A stretch of 43,123 nt of DNA from Cupriavidus sp. 2SB (GCF_005503625.1 NZ_SCMX01000061.1:1-43123); one strand, 5' to 3'; shown: positions 8,285-16,559, numbered from the stretch's first letter. Numbers and translations: made by a program. Notes: a model not told the origin generated them from the letters alone.

Positions 8285-8914
8285 ATGAATTCCCCTCACC
8301 CCGCGATGGGCGCAGTTGAAGCGCTGCGTCGCGAGATCGCGGCCTGCACGCGCTGTGCGGCCGATCTGGCCGCCGGGCCTCGTCCGGTCGTGCAATTCAG
8401 TGCCACGTCGCGCATCGTAATCATTGGCCAGGCGCCGGGTGCACGGGTGCATGCCAGCGGCATCCCGTTCGACGATCCAAGTGGTGACCGGCTCAGGGAC
8501 TGGATGGGAACCGCCAAGGACACGTTCTACGACGCCTCGCGCATCGCCATCGTGCCGATGGGCTTTTGCTACCCCGGCAAAGGTGCGAGTGGCGACCTTC
8601 CTCCGCGACGCGAATGTGCGCCGCTCTGGCATGAGCGGGTATTGGGATGTCTGCCTGCCGACCGGTTGACGCTACTGGTCGGCACCTACGCACAGAACTA
8701 CTATCTTCCGACCGACCACACGCAGACCATGACAAGTCGCGTGGCAGATTTCAGGCGCTTCGGTCCGAACGTCTTACCACTCCCTCATCCGTCCTGGCGC
8801 GTGGTGGGATGGATGCGCCAGAACCCATGGTTCGAGGCGGAACTGCTGCCCATGCTGCAGGCCGCCGTGGCGGCCCGTATCGATTTTCGCGAAATCGCCG
8901 CGCCGCGAGCGTAG
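8285..8914 (+). CDS. Uracil-DNA glycosylase superfamily protein (family 4/5-like)
   Basis: A 209-aa protein. Motif 1, GQAPGARVH (about residues 48-56), and motif 3, LPHPSWR (165-171), are the two active-site signatures of the UDG superfamily. Four cysteines, C21-x2-C24 and C95-x15-C111, have the spacing of the 4Fe-4S ligands of thermophilic family-4 enzymes, so an iron-sulfur cluster is likely. The protein would remove uracil or related damaged bases from DNA. Motif 1 reads GQAPG rather than GEAPG. Substrate range cannot be read by eye, and many bacterial homologues are uncharacterised. It stands alone, divergent from msrA. Confidence 0.82.
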   Translation: MNSPHPAMGAVEALRREIAACTRCAADLAAGPRPVVQFSATSRIVIIGQAPGARVHASGIPFDDPSGDRLRDWMGTAKDTFYDASRIAIVPMGFCYPGKGASGDLPPRRECAPLWHERVLGCLPADRLTLLVGTYAQNYYLPTDHTQTMTSRVADFRRFGPNVLPLPHPSWRVVGWMRQNPWFEAELLPMLQAAVAARIDFREIAAPRA

Positions 8915-8963
8915 TGGGATTCCCGGCTCCCGTTGTGGCCAGCACGCCCCTCGGCCATCCCTG

Positions 8964-9947
8964 TTACGCGAAACACCCAATCGGCGCCGCGCTGTCTGCC
9001 GTCTTCGCCGTCTTCGCCATCGCGGCATCCATCTGTTCCGGCGCCGCAAGCATGCGCCACAGTTCCAGCAACGTGGCATTGGCGCTGGCGGCTGGCCGGT
9101 AGGCCCGAATTTCGAGGCTGGCCTGCCAGGAGGCATCGCCGGCATGGACCAGGGCGCCATCCGAGAGCGCCTTGGCTGCCGTCGACAACGGCAGCCACGC
9201 CAGCCCGTGCCCTTCCACCGCCATTTTGAGGAGCAGCATCGCCATGTCGGATTCGTAGCAGCGAATCAGGCCCCGATGGGCGTCGCGCGCATCGAGCACC
9301 GACCCTACGACGCGGCCCAGCGTGGTATTGGGCGAATAGGCCAGGAACGGGGTGCCATGGGCATCGGCGAGATCCGCGGGATCGGGCACCGGATAGAGCG
9401 GGCGTCCGCGCGAGGTGGGCACCGAGACCGGTATCAGCGTATCGGACCCGACGGACAGGCTCAGGAACCGGTCGGCATCCAGCGAGACCGGCACGCGCGG
9501 ATGGTGGTAGCCGAGCATCAAATCGCACTGCCCCTCGGCCAGCGCCACCACGGCGTCGATCACATTGGCCGCGCTGACCCGCGCATGAAAGCTGCCAAAC
9601 CGCTGGCGGCAACGCGTGAGCCAGTCCGGCAGGAAGGCAAGCGACAGTGTGTGTCCCGCCACGATATCGAGCGTCCGGTCCGGCAGCGTCGATTCGCGAT
9701 GCAGCGTGGCGCGTGCCTCGGTGAGCAGGTCGGCAGCCTGCCGCGCTGTCTCGCAGAACGTGGCGCCGGCAGGTGTGAGCGCCAGCGGGTAGGTATTGCG
9801 GTCGACCAGCTGTGCGCCAGCCCAATCCTCCAATGCCCGGATGCGGCGCGAGAGCGCCGACTGGGTGACATACCGCAACTCGGCGGCACGAGAAAAACTG
9901 CGCGTGCGTTCCAGCACGAGCAGGTCATCAATCCATTTCAACTGCAT
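8964..9947 (-). CDS. LysR-family transcriptional regulator
   Basis: A 327-aa protein with a classic LysR N-terminal winged helix (MQLKWIDDLLVLERTRSFSR, then the HTH around TQSALSRRIRALED) and a periplasmic-binding-protein-like effector domain. The start is the ATG at 9947; the five codons before it begin with TTG and are not needed. It is divergent from the Bug-type binding protein and gamma-glutamyltransferase genes, the normal position for a LysR activator of that pair. The effector is unknown; a substrate of the neighbouring genes is a reasonable guess. Confidence 0.9.
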   Translation of the reverse strand: MQLKWIDDLLVLERTRSFSRAAELRYVTQSALSRRIRALEDWAGAQLVDRNTYPLALTPAGATFCETARQAADLLTEARATLHRESTLPDRTLDIVAGHTLSLAFLPDWLTRCRQRFGSFHARVSAANVIDAVVALAEGQCDLMLGYHHPRVPVSLDADRFLSLSVGSDTLIPVSVPTSRGRPLYPVPDPADLADAHGTPFLAYSPNTTLGRVVGSVLDARDAHRGLIRCYESDMAMLLLKMAVEGHGLAWLPLSTAAKALSDGALVHAGDASWQASLEIRAYRPAASANATLLELWRMLAAPEQMDAAMAKTAKTADSAAPIGCFA

Positions 9948-10264
9948 GTTGCGCCCCGGCAATACGCTGGCCTGCGGCGGCCGGTGGCCCTGTCCGTGGC
10001 ACCGTGCCCCGTGGACCCCCTATTCCGCATCCGCATGGGTCCATGGCCAATCGGCATCCAGTCCTGCACAGACCGTGCCTAGAATCGGTTCCACTTTCCC
10101 AGCAGCACGCGGTTTCGCCCCGGCGAGACCAGGCATGACCGATGTGACAGAGCTGCATGCCAGCAGCCAGCGCATCAGATGTTCCGCAACCCCTTGCCCC
10201 ACCGGCGCACCGGGCCGTCCTGGTCCTCGCCGCGAGGCGACGCTTTCTCGGAGTCATCCCGATC
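9948..10264. promoter_or_regulatory. Divergent intergenic region between LysR gene and Bug gene
   Basis: A 317-bp gap without a credible gene. A 12-bp palindrome, CATGG-GT-CCATG, lies at 10034-10045 and could be part of a LysR site. A GGAG at 10250-10253 precedes the Bug-gene ATG by 11 bases. I could not identify a convincing -35/-10 pair. Confidence 0.35.
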
Positions 10265-11311
10265 ATGTTGAAGCAAGTGCATTCGATTTCCCGCACCATC
10301 CCGGCGCACCCGCGCACCATCGCGAGCCGCTGGATGGCACGGGCCGGACTGACCTCGGCCATGGTCGCCGTGGCCCTGACCGGCACGCTCGTCGCCCCGG
10401 CCGCACTGGCCGAGTATCCCGAACGGCCCATCCAGCTGGTGTTGTCGTTCCCGCCGGCCGGCGCCACTGACGTGCTGGCGCGCGCCGTGGGCCAGCGCCT
10501 GTCGCAGGTGCTCAAGCAGCCCGTCGTTGTGGAAAACCGTCCCGGTGCAGGTGGCGCGCTGGGCATGGGCTATGCAGCCAAGGCTTCGCCAGATGGCTAC
10601 ACGCTCTACCTCGCCGCCGTGAGCAACGCTGCCATCGCGGCTGCCACCTACTCCAGCCAGCCGGCCAACCTGGGCAAGGATTTCGTGCCGATCGCCGGTA
10701 TCGGCAACGTGCCACACATCCTCGTTGTGCCGGCCTCGTCGCCGGTCAAGACGGTGCCGGAACTGGTCAAGATGCTGAAGGCCACGCCGGGCGAGCACAA
10801 CTTCGCGTCGCAGGGTTCGGGCACGCTGTCTCATCTGGAGTCGGAGCTGTTCAAGCTGCGCACGGGTGTGGATGTCGTGCATGTGCCGTACAAAGGCAGT
10901 TCGTTCGCCCTGCCCGACCTGATGGCCGGCCGCTCGGCCATGATGTTCGACAGCATCCCGTCGGCGCTGCCCCATGTGAAGTCCGGCAAGCTGCGCCTGC
11001 TGGCCGTGGCCTCGGAGCAGCGCGTGAAGCTGTTGCCCGATGTGCCGACGATGGGCGAGGCGGGCGTCTCGGACTTCCGCGCCAACAACCTGTTCGGACT
11101 GGTAGCGCCGAAGGGCACGCCGCCCGCCGTGATCGACAAGCTCGCCGCGGCATCGAAGGCCGTGCTGGCCCAGCCCGAACTGGCCGAGACAATGGCCGCG
11201 CAAGGCGTGGAAATCGCCTACACCCCCGCTGACAAGTTCGGCCGCATGATCCAGCAGGAAATGCGCGACTGGGCCAAGGTGGCGCAGGCGGCGCACGTCA
11301 AGGTGGACTGA
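10265..11311 (+). CDS. Bug/TctC-type tripartite tricarboxylate transporter substrate-binding protein
   Basis: A 348-aa exported protein. A basic N-terminus and hydrophobic core (LTSAMVAVALTGTLVAPAAL) end at ALA|EYPERPI. This is followed by the Bug-family opening (RPIQLVLSFPPAGATDVLAR, VVENRPGAGGALG) and the later VVHVPYKGS and MMFDS motifs. Bug proteins are greatly expanded in Burkholderiales and bind carboxylates or amino acids. ATG 10265 is chosen; ATG 10334 would give a shorter signal peptide and is possible. No TctA/TctB membrane partners are nearby, so this is an orphan receptor. It precedes the gamma-glutamyltransferase-like gene by about 110 bp and may be co-transcribed with it. Confidence 0.92.
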   Translation: MLKQVHSISRTIPAHPRTIASRWMARAGLTSAMVAVALTGTLVAPAALAEYPERPIQLVLSFPPAGATDVLARAVGQRLSQVLKQPVVVENRPGAGGALGMGYAAKASPDGYTLYLAAVSNAAIAAATYSSQPANLGKDFVPIAGIGNVPHILVVPASSPVKTVPELVKMLKATPGEHNFASQGSGTLSHLESELFKLRTGVDVVHVPYKGSSFALPDLMAGRSAMMFDSIPSALPHVKSGKLRLLAVASEQRVKLLPDVPTMGEAGVSDFRANNLFGLVAPKGTPPAVIDKLAAASKAVLAQPELAETMAAQGVEIAYTPADKFGRMIQQEMRDWAKVAQAAHVKVD

Positions 11312-11420
11312 GTCCGCTGAATCTGACGTCGCCCAAGATTTTTCCGATTTTCTACGTCGCACTGCAAGCCTCGACGCGGGCGGCCCTCCACAGCCGCCCG
11401 TCTTTGGCGCCCCCAAGCTC

Positions 11421-13022
11421 ATGACCAATTTCTGGGACACCCCCTACCCATCCCGCCGCATGCCGGTGCTGGCCGATAACGTCGTATCGACCTCGCAACC
11501 GCTGGCCGCCGCAGCCGGCCTGCGCATGCTGGCCCGAGGCGGCAATGCCGTGGATGCGGCACTGGCTACCGCCATCGCGCTGACCGTTGTGGAGCCCTGC
11601 ATGAACGGCATCGGCGGCGATGCCTTCGCGCTGATCTGGGATGGCAAGACGCTGCATGGCCTCAATGCTTCGGGCCGCGCGCCACGCGCGTGGACGCCGG
11701 AATCGTTCTCGCGCTATAGCGCCATGCCGCCGATTGGATGGGATAGCGTGACAGTTCCCGGTGCAGTGTCCGGCTGGCGTGCCACATGGGAGCGCTTCGG
11801 CGACTTGCCGTTCGAAGATCTGTTCGCGCCGGCGATCGAATATGCGCGCAACGGCTTTATCGTTTCTCACACCGTCCATCGGCAATGGCAGGCCCAGGTG
11901 CCGGTGCTCGACGGCCAGCCGGGATTTGCCGAATCCTTCGCACCGCGTGGCCGTGCGCCATTGCCAGGCGAGCGCTTTACATGCCCCGGCCAGGCGGAAA
12001 CGCTGGAGCGCATTGCCCGCTCCGGGGGTGACGATTTCTATCATGGCGAACTGGCCCGACGGATCGCCGATCATGCACGCGCCACGGGCGGCCGCCTTGA
12101 CGAGGCCGATCTGGCCGCCCATCGCGCGGACTGGGTCGATCCGATCCGCATGCGTTACCGCGATCTGACGCTCTGCGAAATCGGTCCCAATGGTCAGGGC
12201 ATTGGTGCGCTGATGGCGCTGGGCATGCTCGAACATTGGGATATCGCCGGCTCCGGGCGCGATAGCGCGCGTGCCATGCACCTGCAGATCGAAGCCATGA
12301 AACTGGCCTTCGCCGACCTGCACGCCTACGTGGGCGATATCGACGCGATGCGCGCACCGGGCGCCATCACGCCAGAGGCCCTGCTCGATCCAGCTTATCT
12401 GGCCGAACGTGCCAAGGCGATCCGGCCCGACCGGGCCACTTACGCAGGCGCGGGCAAGCCCCATAGCGGCGGCACCGTGTACCTGACCGCCGCTGACAAA
12501 AGCGGCATGATGGTCTCGTACATCCAGTCGAATTTCAAAGGATTCGGCTCGGGTGTGGTGGTGCCGGGCACCGGCATCGCGCTGCATAACCGGGGCTGGG
12601 GCTTTCGCCTCGAAGCCGCCCATCCGAATCAGGTGGCGCCCGGCAAGCGCCCGTTCCACACCATCATCCCGGGCTTCCTGATGCGCGGCGACGCCCCGCT
12701 GGCAGCGTTCGGCGTGATGGGTGGCTCGATGCAGGCGCAGGGCCACGTACAGATGGCCAGCCGCATCGCCGATTTCGGCCAGAATCCGCAGGCCGCCAGC
12801 GACGCACCGCGCTGGCGCGTGCTCGACGACAACATCGGCGTTTCGGTCGAAGCGCATTGCCCGGCCAGCACCATCGAAGGGTTGCGGGCGCTGGGCCATC
12901 GGGTGGAAGTGGCGCCTGCGGACAGCCTCGACTTTGGCGGCGCACAGATGGCGATGAAGTGCGAGCACGGCTACGCCGCCGCCTCGGACCATCGCAAGGA
13001 CGGCTATCCGGTGGGTTTCTGA
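11421..13022 (+). CDS. Gamma-glutamyltransferase family protein (Ntn-hydrolase, cytosolic type)
   Basis: A 533-aa protein covering the whole GGT fold. The N-terminal region contains VVSTSQPLAAAAGLRMLARG followed by GNAVDAALATA and MNGIGGDAF. Autoprocessing and catalysis need a Thr at the start of the small subunit, and Thr352 in HSGGT|VYLTAADKSG fits. GGSMQAQGHVQ near the C-terminus is the conserved glycine-rich motif. There is no signal peptide, unlike periplasmic GGT of E. coli, so it resembles the cytosolic YwrD-like branch. It would hydrolyse gamma-glutamyl amides or related compounds brought in by a transporter. The substrate is not evident. It lies downstream of the Bug receptor under the divergent LysR regulator and converges with an Lrp-type gene. 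Confidence 0.93.
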   Translation: MTNFWDTPYPSRRMPVLADNVVSTSQPLAAAAGLRMLARGGNAVDAALATAIALTVVEPCMNGIGGDAFALIWDGKTLHGLNASGRAPRAWTPESFSRYSAMPPIGWDSVTVPGAVSGWRATWERFGDLPFEDLFAPAIEYARNGFIVSHTVHRQWQAQVPVLDGQPGFAESFAPRGRAPLPGERFTCPGQAETLERIARSGGDDFYHGELARRIADHARATGGRLDEADLAAHRADWVDPIRMRYRDLTLCEIGPNGQGIGALMALGMLEHWDIAGSGRDSARAMHLQIEAMKLAFADLHAYVGDIDAMRAPGAITPEALLDPAYLAERAKAIRPDRATYAGAGKPHSGGTVYLTAADKSGMMVSYIQSNFKGFGSGVVVPGTGIALHNRGWGFRLEAAHPNQVAPGKRPFHTIIPGFLMRGDAPLAAFGVMGGSMQAQGHVQMASRIADFGQNPQAASDAPRWRVLDDNIGVSVEAHCPASTIEGLRALGHRVEVAPADSLDFGGAQMAMKCEHGYAAASDHRKDGYPVGF

Positions 13023-13040
13023 GCGTCGTCCGTCCTGCCC

Positions 13041-13511
13041 CTACCCCAGCGGCAACGCCGTGCTGTACAGCACCTGCTTGAGCGCGAAGCTCGAGCGGAT
13101 GCTGGCCACGCCGGGAATGCGCGTGATCTGGTCGATGATCAGCCGCTCCAGCGCCTCCACATCGGGCACCACCACGCGCAGCAGGTAGTCGGCATCGCCC
13201 GACATCAGGTAGCACTCCATCACCTGCGGCAGTGCGGCGATTTTCCGCTCGAAGGTGTCGAGCGTCTCGCGCCGCTGCTTGTCGAGCGACACCGAGATAA
13301 ACACCACTACCTTCAGTCCCAGGCGGCGCGCGTCGAGCAACGTCACGCGCCGCGAAATCACGCCAATTTTTTCCAGCCGCTTTACCCGCGCCAGGCATGG
13401 GGATGGCGAGAGGTTGATGCGGCTTGCCAGCTCCACATTGGTCAGGCTGCCGTCACGCTGCAGCTCGCCCAGGATTCGTATATCGGTGGCGTCGAGATCG
13501 ATGTCCAGCAT
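13041..13511 (-). CDS. Lrp/AsnC-family regulator (first copy)
   Basis: A 156-aa protein of normal Lrp length. The N-terminal winged HTH contains LDATDIRILGELQRDGSLTN and LSPSPCLARVKRLEKIGVIS, and the C-terminal RAM/ligand domain contains MECYLMSGDADYLLRVVVPD. It is divergent from the EamA exporter, with an Lrp-like 15-bp palindrome between them, so it probably controls the exporter and itself in response to an amino acid. The identity of that effector is not visible. Confidence 0.92.
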   Translation of the reverse strand: MLDIDLDATDIRILGELQRDGSLTNVELASRINLSPSPCLARVKRLEKIGVISRRVTLLDARRLGLKVVVFISVSLDKQRRETLDTFERKIAALPQVMECYLMSGDADYLLRVVVPDVEALERLIIDQITRIPGVASIRSSFALKQVLYSTALPLG

Positions 13512-13536
13512 GTTATTCGCTCAAGGAGTTTATCGG

Positions 13537-13577
13537 CAGCATTCTATGCTGAATCGAGCCGATCACGCAGTGTGATC
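13537..13577. promoter_or_regulatory. Lrp-like operator and adjacent dyad
   Basis: CAGCATTCTATGCTG (13537-13551) is a perfect palindrome that matches the E. coli Lrp consensus YAGHAWATTWTDCTR at 13 of 15 positions. Ten bases further is a second dyad, GATCAC-N5-GTGATC (13561-13577). Both lie in the divergent gap before the Lrp gene (start 13511) and the exporter. Confidence 0.6.
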
Positions 13578-13666
13578 CGGACAATGCTGCGGCGCAATGA
13601 AACGTAGACTTTCCGCCATGGAGCCGGTTGCTCACAAACCCCTCGCCGGCCACGTCTATCGTCACC

Positions 13667-14596
13667 ATGTCTGCCTCCTCGCTCGCCTCATCCTCCGCGA
13701 AGTCCTCATTTCGATCATTCCTGCCGCTAATCGGCGCCGTCATCATCTGGGGCGGCAACTGGCCTGTCATGAAGCTGGGGCTGGCGCATGTGAGCCCGCT
13801 GTGGTTCGCGGCGTTGCGATTCGGTTCGGCCGCGCTGATCAGCCTGGCCGTGTTGGGATTGATGCGACGCCTGCGCCTGCCCACTCGCGACGAATGGCCG
13901 TTGGTGATCAGCGTGGGCTTGCTGCAGATGGGGGCCTTTACCGCGCTGGCGCTCTGGGCGCTGCAATACGTGCCGCCCGGTCGCGCATCGGTGGTGGCCT
14001 ACGCCACAGCCATTTGGGTGATTCCGCTGTCGTCGCTGGTGTTGGGCGAGCGTCCGTCGCGCTGGCAATGGCTGGCAACCGCGTTCAGCTATGCAGGCAT
14101 CGGCGTCATCGTCGCCCCCGCGCTGGGCGGCTGGGAGATGCACACGGTGATGGGTCTCGGTATGTTGCTTGGCGCCTCGCTGGCATGGTCGATCAGCATC
14201 ATCCACCTGCGCGGCAATCGGCATGTGCGACTCGGCGCGGACATGATTCCGTGGGAGTGCGCTGTGGCAACCGCGCCGCTGCTGGCCCTCGCGCTGCTGC
14301 GCGATGGCGCTCCCGATGTGGGTGCGATGGTCGATATCTGGCCGGTCATCGCCTATACCGGACCTTTGGCTACGGCGCTGACGTTTATCGTCGTGCTCAA
14401 CGTCACACAAAGCCTGCCGCCCGCTGCCACCTCGATTGCGATGCTCGGCGTGCCGGTGCTCGGCCTGGTGCTGTCGGCCGTTGCATGGCACGAAAAGATC
14501 TCGGCGGATCTCTCGATTGGCCTGGCCCTGATCGGCCTCGGGGTGGTCACTACCGCGCTGGCGCCCCGGCTCGCGCGTCTGTCCGCAAAGGCTTGA
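13667..14596 (+). CDS. EamA/DMT-family transporter (probable metabolite exporter)
   Basis: A 309-aa integral membrane protein with about ten hydrophobic segments and the EamA duplication. GAVIIWGGNWPVMKLGLAHV opens the first half and GMLLGASLAWSISIIHLRGN the second; PPAATSIAMLGVPVLGLVLS matches the end of the second repeat. The TTG at 13628 gives a polar 13-residue extension, so ATG at 13667 is preferred, although its ribosome site is weak. RhaT/YdcZ-type DMT proteins of this class often export amino acids. The divergent Lrp regulator and its operator support an amino-acid link, but the substrate is inferred. Confidence 0.9.
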   Translation: MSASSLASSSAKSSFRSFLPLIGAVIIWGGNWPVMKLGLAHVSPLWFAALRFGSAALISLAVLGLMRRLRLPTRDEWPLVISVGLLQMGAFTALALWALQYVPPGRASVVAYATAIWVIPLSSLVLGERPSRWQWLATAFSYAGIGVIVAPALGGWEMHTVMGLGMLLGASLAWSISIIHLRGNRHVRLGADMIPWECAVATAPLLALALLRDGAPDVGAMVDIWPVIAYTGPLATALTFIVVLNVTQSLPPAATSIAMLGVPVLGLVLSAVAWHEKISADLSIGLALIGLGVVTTALAPRLARLSAKA

Positions 14597-14605
14597 GCCA
14601 GTCGT

Positions 14606-15073
14606 TCAAGGTTCCACCGACGGCTCGCGCTTGAGCGTGCGCAGCACGAATGTGGAGTGGCTGTGCCGCAGGCCCGGCAATTTGTAGAGCTTGTGGCGCA
14701 GGAACTCCTCGTACCCTTCCGTCCCCGCCACGGCCACCTTGATCAGATAGTCGTACTCGCCCGTGAGCAGATGGGCCTCGATCACCTCGGGCAGTTGCGC
14801 CAGTGCCTCGCCAAACTTGTGGAGCATGTCATCGTCGTGCCGGTCCAGCGTCACCTCGATCAGCACGGTATCGGGCAGGCCCAGCGCCTTCTGGTTCAAC
14901 AGCGCGGCGTAGCCGCTGATCACCCCCGCATCTTCCAGCGCCTTGACGCGGTTCCAGCACGGCGTGGCAGACAGCCCAACACGCTCTGCCAGCTTCGCAT
15001 TGGAGAGGCGCCCATCGCGGCGAAGTTCGCGCAGGATGCGGCGGTCGGTGTCGTCGAGTTTGGGCAGATTGGT
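14606..15073 (-). CDS. Lrp/AsnC-family regulator (second copy)
   Basis: A 155-aa protein starting at GTG 15073, which gives the standard N-terminus VTNLPKLDDTDRRILRELRR. The ATG at 15133 would add 20 residues unlike the family. The HTH includes LSATPCWNRVKALEDAGVIS, and the ligand domain includes IEAHLLTGEYDYLIKVAVAG. It converges on the EamA gene and is divergent from a small ACT-like gene, with an ATTCTCC/GGAGAAT dyad between them. It is related to the first Lrp copy but clearly divergent, so not a recent duplication. Confidence 0.92.
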   Translation of the reverse strand, partial: TNLPKLDDTDRRILRELRRDGRLSNAKLAERVGLSATPCWNRVKALEDAGVISGYAALLNQKALGLPDTVLIEVTLDRHDDDMLHKFGEALAQLPEVIEAHLLTGEYDYLIKVAVAGTEGYEEFLRHKLYKLPGLRHSHSTFVLRTLKREPSVEP

Positions 15074-15080
15074 CACGATT

Positions 15081-15178
15081 TTCTCTGGAGAATGAAGATT
15101 TATCCTGCAATCTACACCAATACAGAGATTCATTCTCCAATCATACGATATTCGGAGAATATTCAGAAGCCCATTCTC
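15081..15178. promoter_or_regulatory. Cluster of ATTCTC/GAGAAT repeats (probable Lrp-type operator)
   Basis: The AT-rich divergent gap holds TTCTC-TG-GAGAA (15081-15092), ATTCTCC (15132-15138), its exact complement GGAGAAT (15154-15160, 22 bp centre to centre), a GAATATTC palindrome (15157-15164) and another ATTCTC (15173-15178). Repeats phased near two helical turns suit an oligomeric Lrp-type regulator. Confidence 0.55.
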
Positions 15179-15232
15179 GCGCTTCGCTGGTAAATTTACC
15201 GGACGTTCTACTCATCACTTCCGGACCCGGCC

Positions 15233-15514
15233 ATGTCGCTCCCTTCGCTCCAGCTTGCCCTCCAACTCGACCGCGCCGATGTGTTCGGCAGCCTGGAATG
15301 GGTGCTCGCCAACGCGCGCCGCACGGGCCTGTCCTTGCAGGCGATGGAATTCGACGCCAGCCGCGCCAACGCCGTCCGGATGGTCTGCGAAGCGCCAATG
15401 GTCGAACTGCTGGAACTGTTCGTGCGGCGGGTGGCGCATGGCGTGGATCTGGAGATCGTCGATGCGGAGTTTTTCGATGCCGTGGAAGACCAGCCTGCCG
15501 CCCTCGCGGCCTGA
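15233..15514 (+). CDS. Small ACT-like domain protein (IlvM-like, uncertain)
   Basis: A 93-aa acidic protein. The pattern of an initial strand (LQLALQLDRADVFGSLEWVL), helix, LSLQAMEFDAS, a strand with VRMVCEAP, a second helix (MVELLELFVRRVAHGVD) and a final strand (LEIVDAEFF) fits a beta-alpha-beta-beta-alpha-beta ACT fold. It is reminiscent of IlvM, the small regulatory subunit of acetolactate synthase II. No large subunit gene is nearby. It diverges from an Lrp-type regulator, which suggests an amino-acid-linked role. Start ATG 15233. The fold call is tentative and the function unknown. Confidence 0.55.
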   Translation: MSLPSLQLALQLDRADVFGSLEWVLANARRTGLSLQAMEFDASRANAVRMVCEAPMVELLELFVRRVAHGVDLEIVDAEFFDAVEDQPAALAA

Positions 15515-15517
15515 CGC

Positions 15518-16438
15518 TCAGGCTTCCGCCAGAAGCTCGATGCCATCGAGTTCCGCCGCGCAGGTGTCACGCACGATCGTGACGAAATCCCGCACGTAGG
15601 GCCGATCGGCCATCGGCGTCGGCACCATCGCGTACAACTCGCTCCATAGTCCCTTGGCGCCGATCCGCTTGGCCAGCACGTAATCGTGATCGACGTAGTT
15701 GCGGACGCCCCAGTTCGGTAGCGCCGCCACGCCACGTCGGCTGGCCACCAGTTGCAGCACGGCCACCGTCAGTTCAGCAGTGCGCCGCTCCAGACGAATG
15801 CCTGCTGGCTCCAGCACCTCGCGAATCAGGTCGATGCGCTGCTCTGGCACCGGATAGGTAATCAGCGTCTCGCCGGCCAAGTCGCTGGCCTCCAGCCGCC
15901 GCTTGTTGCGCAGACGGTGCTCATTGGCGATGACTGCAAGGATCTCGAAGCGGAACAGCGGCGACACATGCAGGCCGCGCCGCGCTGGCGGCTTCGATCC
16001 GATCACCATGTCGGCCTTGCCCTGCGCGATCAGACCCAGCGGATCGGCATGGAAGCCGGCCACCAGATCGATCTCCACCTCGGGCCAGCGACGACGGAAC
16101 TCGTCCATGACCGGCATCAGCCAGTCGAAGCAGGTATGGCATTCAAGCACCACGCGCAGTTCTCCGCGTGTATCCCCTTTCAAACGTTCCAGATCACGCT
16201 CGGCGGCGCTGATCGCGGCCAGCGCCTCGCGCGCCAGCGCCAGCAATCGCTCGCCGGCCGGCGTAAAGCGCAAACCCTGGCGCGTGCGGTCGAACAGCGC
16301 CATGTCGTAGTGCGATTCGATGGCCTTGATCTGATGGGACAGCGCCGACTGGCTGACGTGAACACGTTCGGCGGCGGTCGCCAACTTGCCGGATTCGGCG
16401 ATGGCAACCAGCGAACGGAAATGGCGGACTTCGATCAT
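15518..16438 (-). CDS. metR: MetR, LysR-family activator of methionine biosynthesis
   Basis: A 306-aa protein. It begins MIEVRHFRSLVAIAESGKLA, very like MetR of E. coli, with HTH residues VSQSALSHQIKAIE. The effector domain keeps the MetR-typical LECHTCFDWLMPVMDEFRRR and ADMVIGS segments, and in E. coli the coactivator is homocysteine. The frame extends upstream to 16483, but ATG 16438 matches the family start. It is divergent from metE with a perfect MetR box in the gap, the same arrangement as in E. coli. Autoregulation and metE activation follow from family knowledge. Confidence 0.95.
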   Translation of the reverse strand: MIEVRHFRSLVAIAESGKLATAAERVHVSQSALSHQIKAIESHYDMALFDRTRQGLRFTPAGERLLALAREALAAISAAERDLERLKGDTRGELRVVLECHTCFDWLMPVMDEFRRRWPEVEIDLVAGFHADPLGLIAQGKADMVIGSKPPARRGLHVSPLFRFEILAVIANEHRLRNKRRLEASDLAGETLITYPVPEQRIDLIREVLEPAGIRLERRTAELTVAVLQLVASRRGVAALPNWGVRNYVDHDYVLAKRIGAKGLWSELYAMVPTPMADRPYVRDFVTIVRDTCAAELDGIELLAEA

Positions 16439-16465
16439 GAGCCGGAACGCTGCAACGCAGTGAGT

Positions 16466-16495
16466 TGAATGAAATTCATACAATGTTTAAAACAT
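16466..16495. promoter_or_regulatory. MetR box and adjacent palindrome, metR-metE gap
   Basis: TGAA-N5-TTCA at 16466-16478 is an exact match to the MetR consensus. Five bases further is a separate perfect palindrome, ATGTTT-A-AAACAT (16483-16495). Both are in the 121-bp gap between metR and metE. The second could be another site or part of a promoter. Confidence 0.75.
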
Positions 16496-16559
16496 GTCGC
16501 TTGATTCATTCTAGCCGCGAACGGACACTGGCCGCCACTCGAACTTACGGAGCACCGGC

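Noticed and set aside
8210..8632. N-terminal extension of msrA to 8632
   Set aside because: It would overlap the divergent glycosylase gene, is Arg-rich and moves the GCFWG motif far from the N-terminus.
13597..14634. 345-codon plus-strand frame overlapping the EamA gene
   Set aside because: It is Arg/Ala-rich without membrane segments; the overlapping frame encodes a clear ten-segment transporter.
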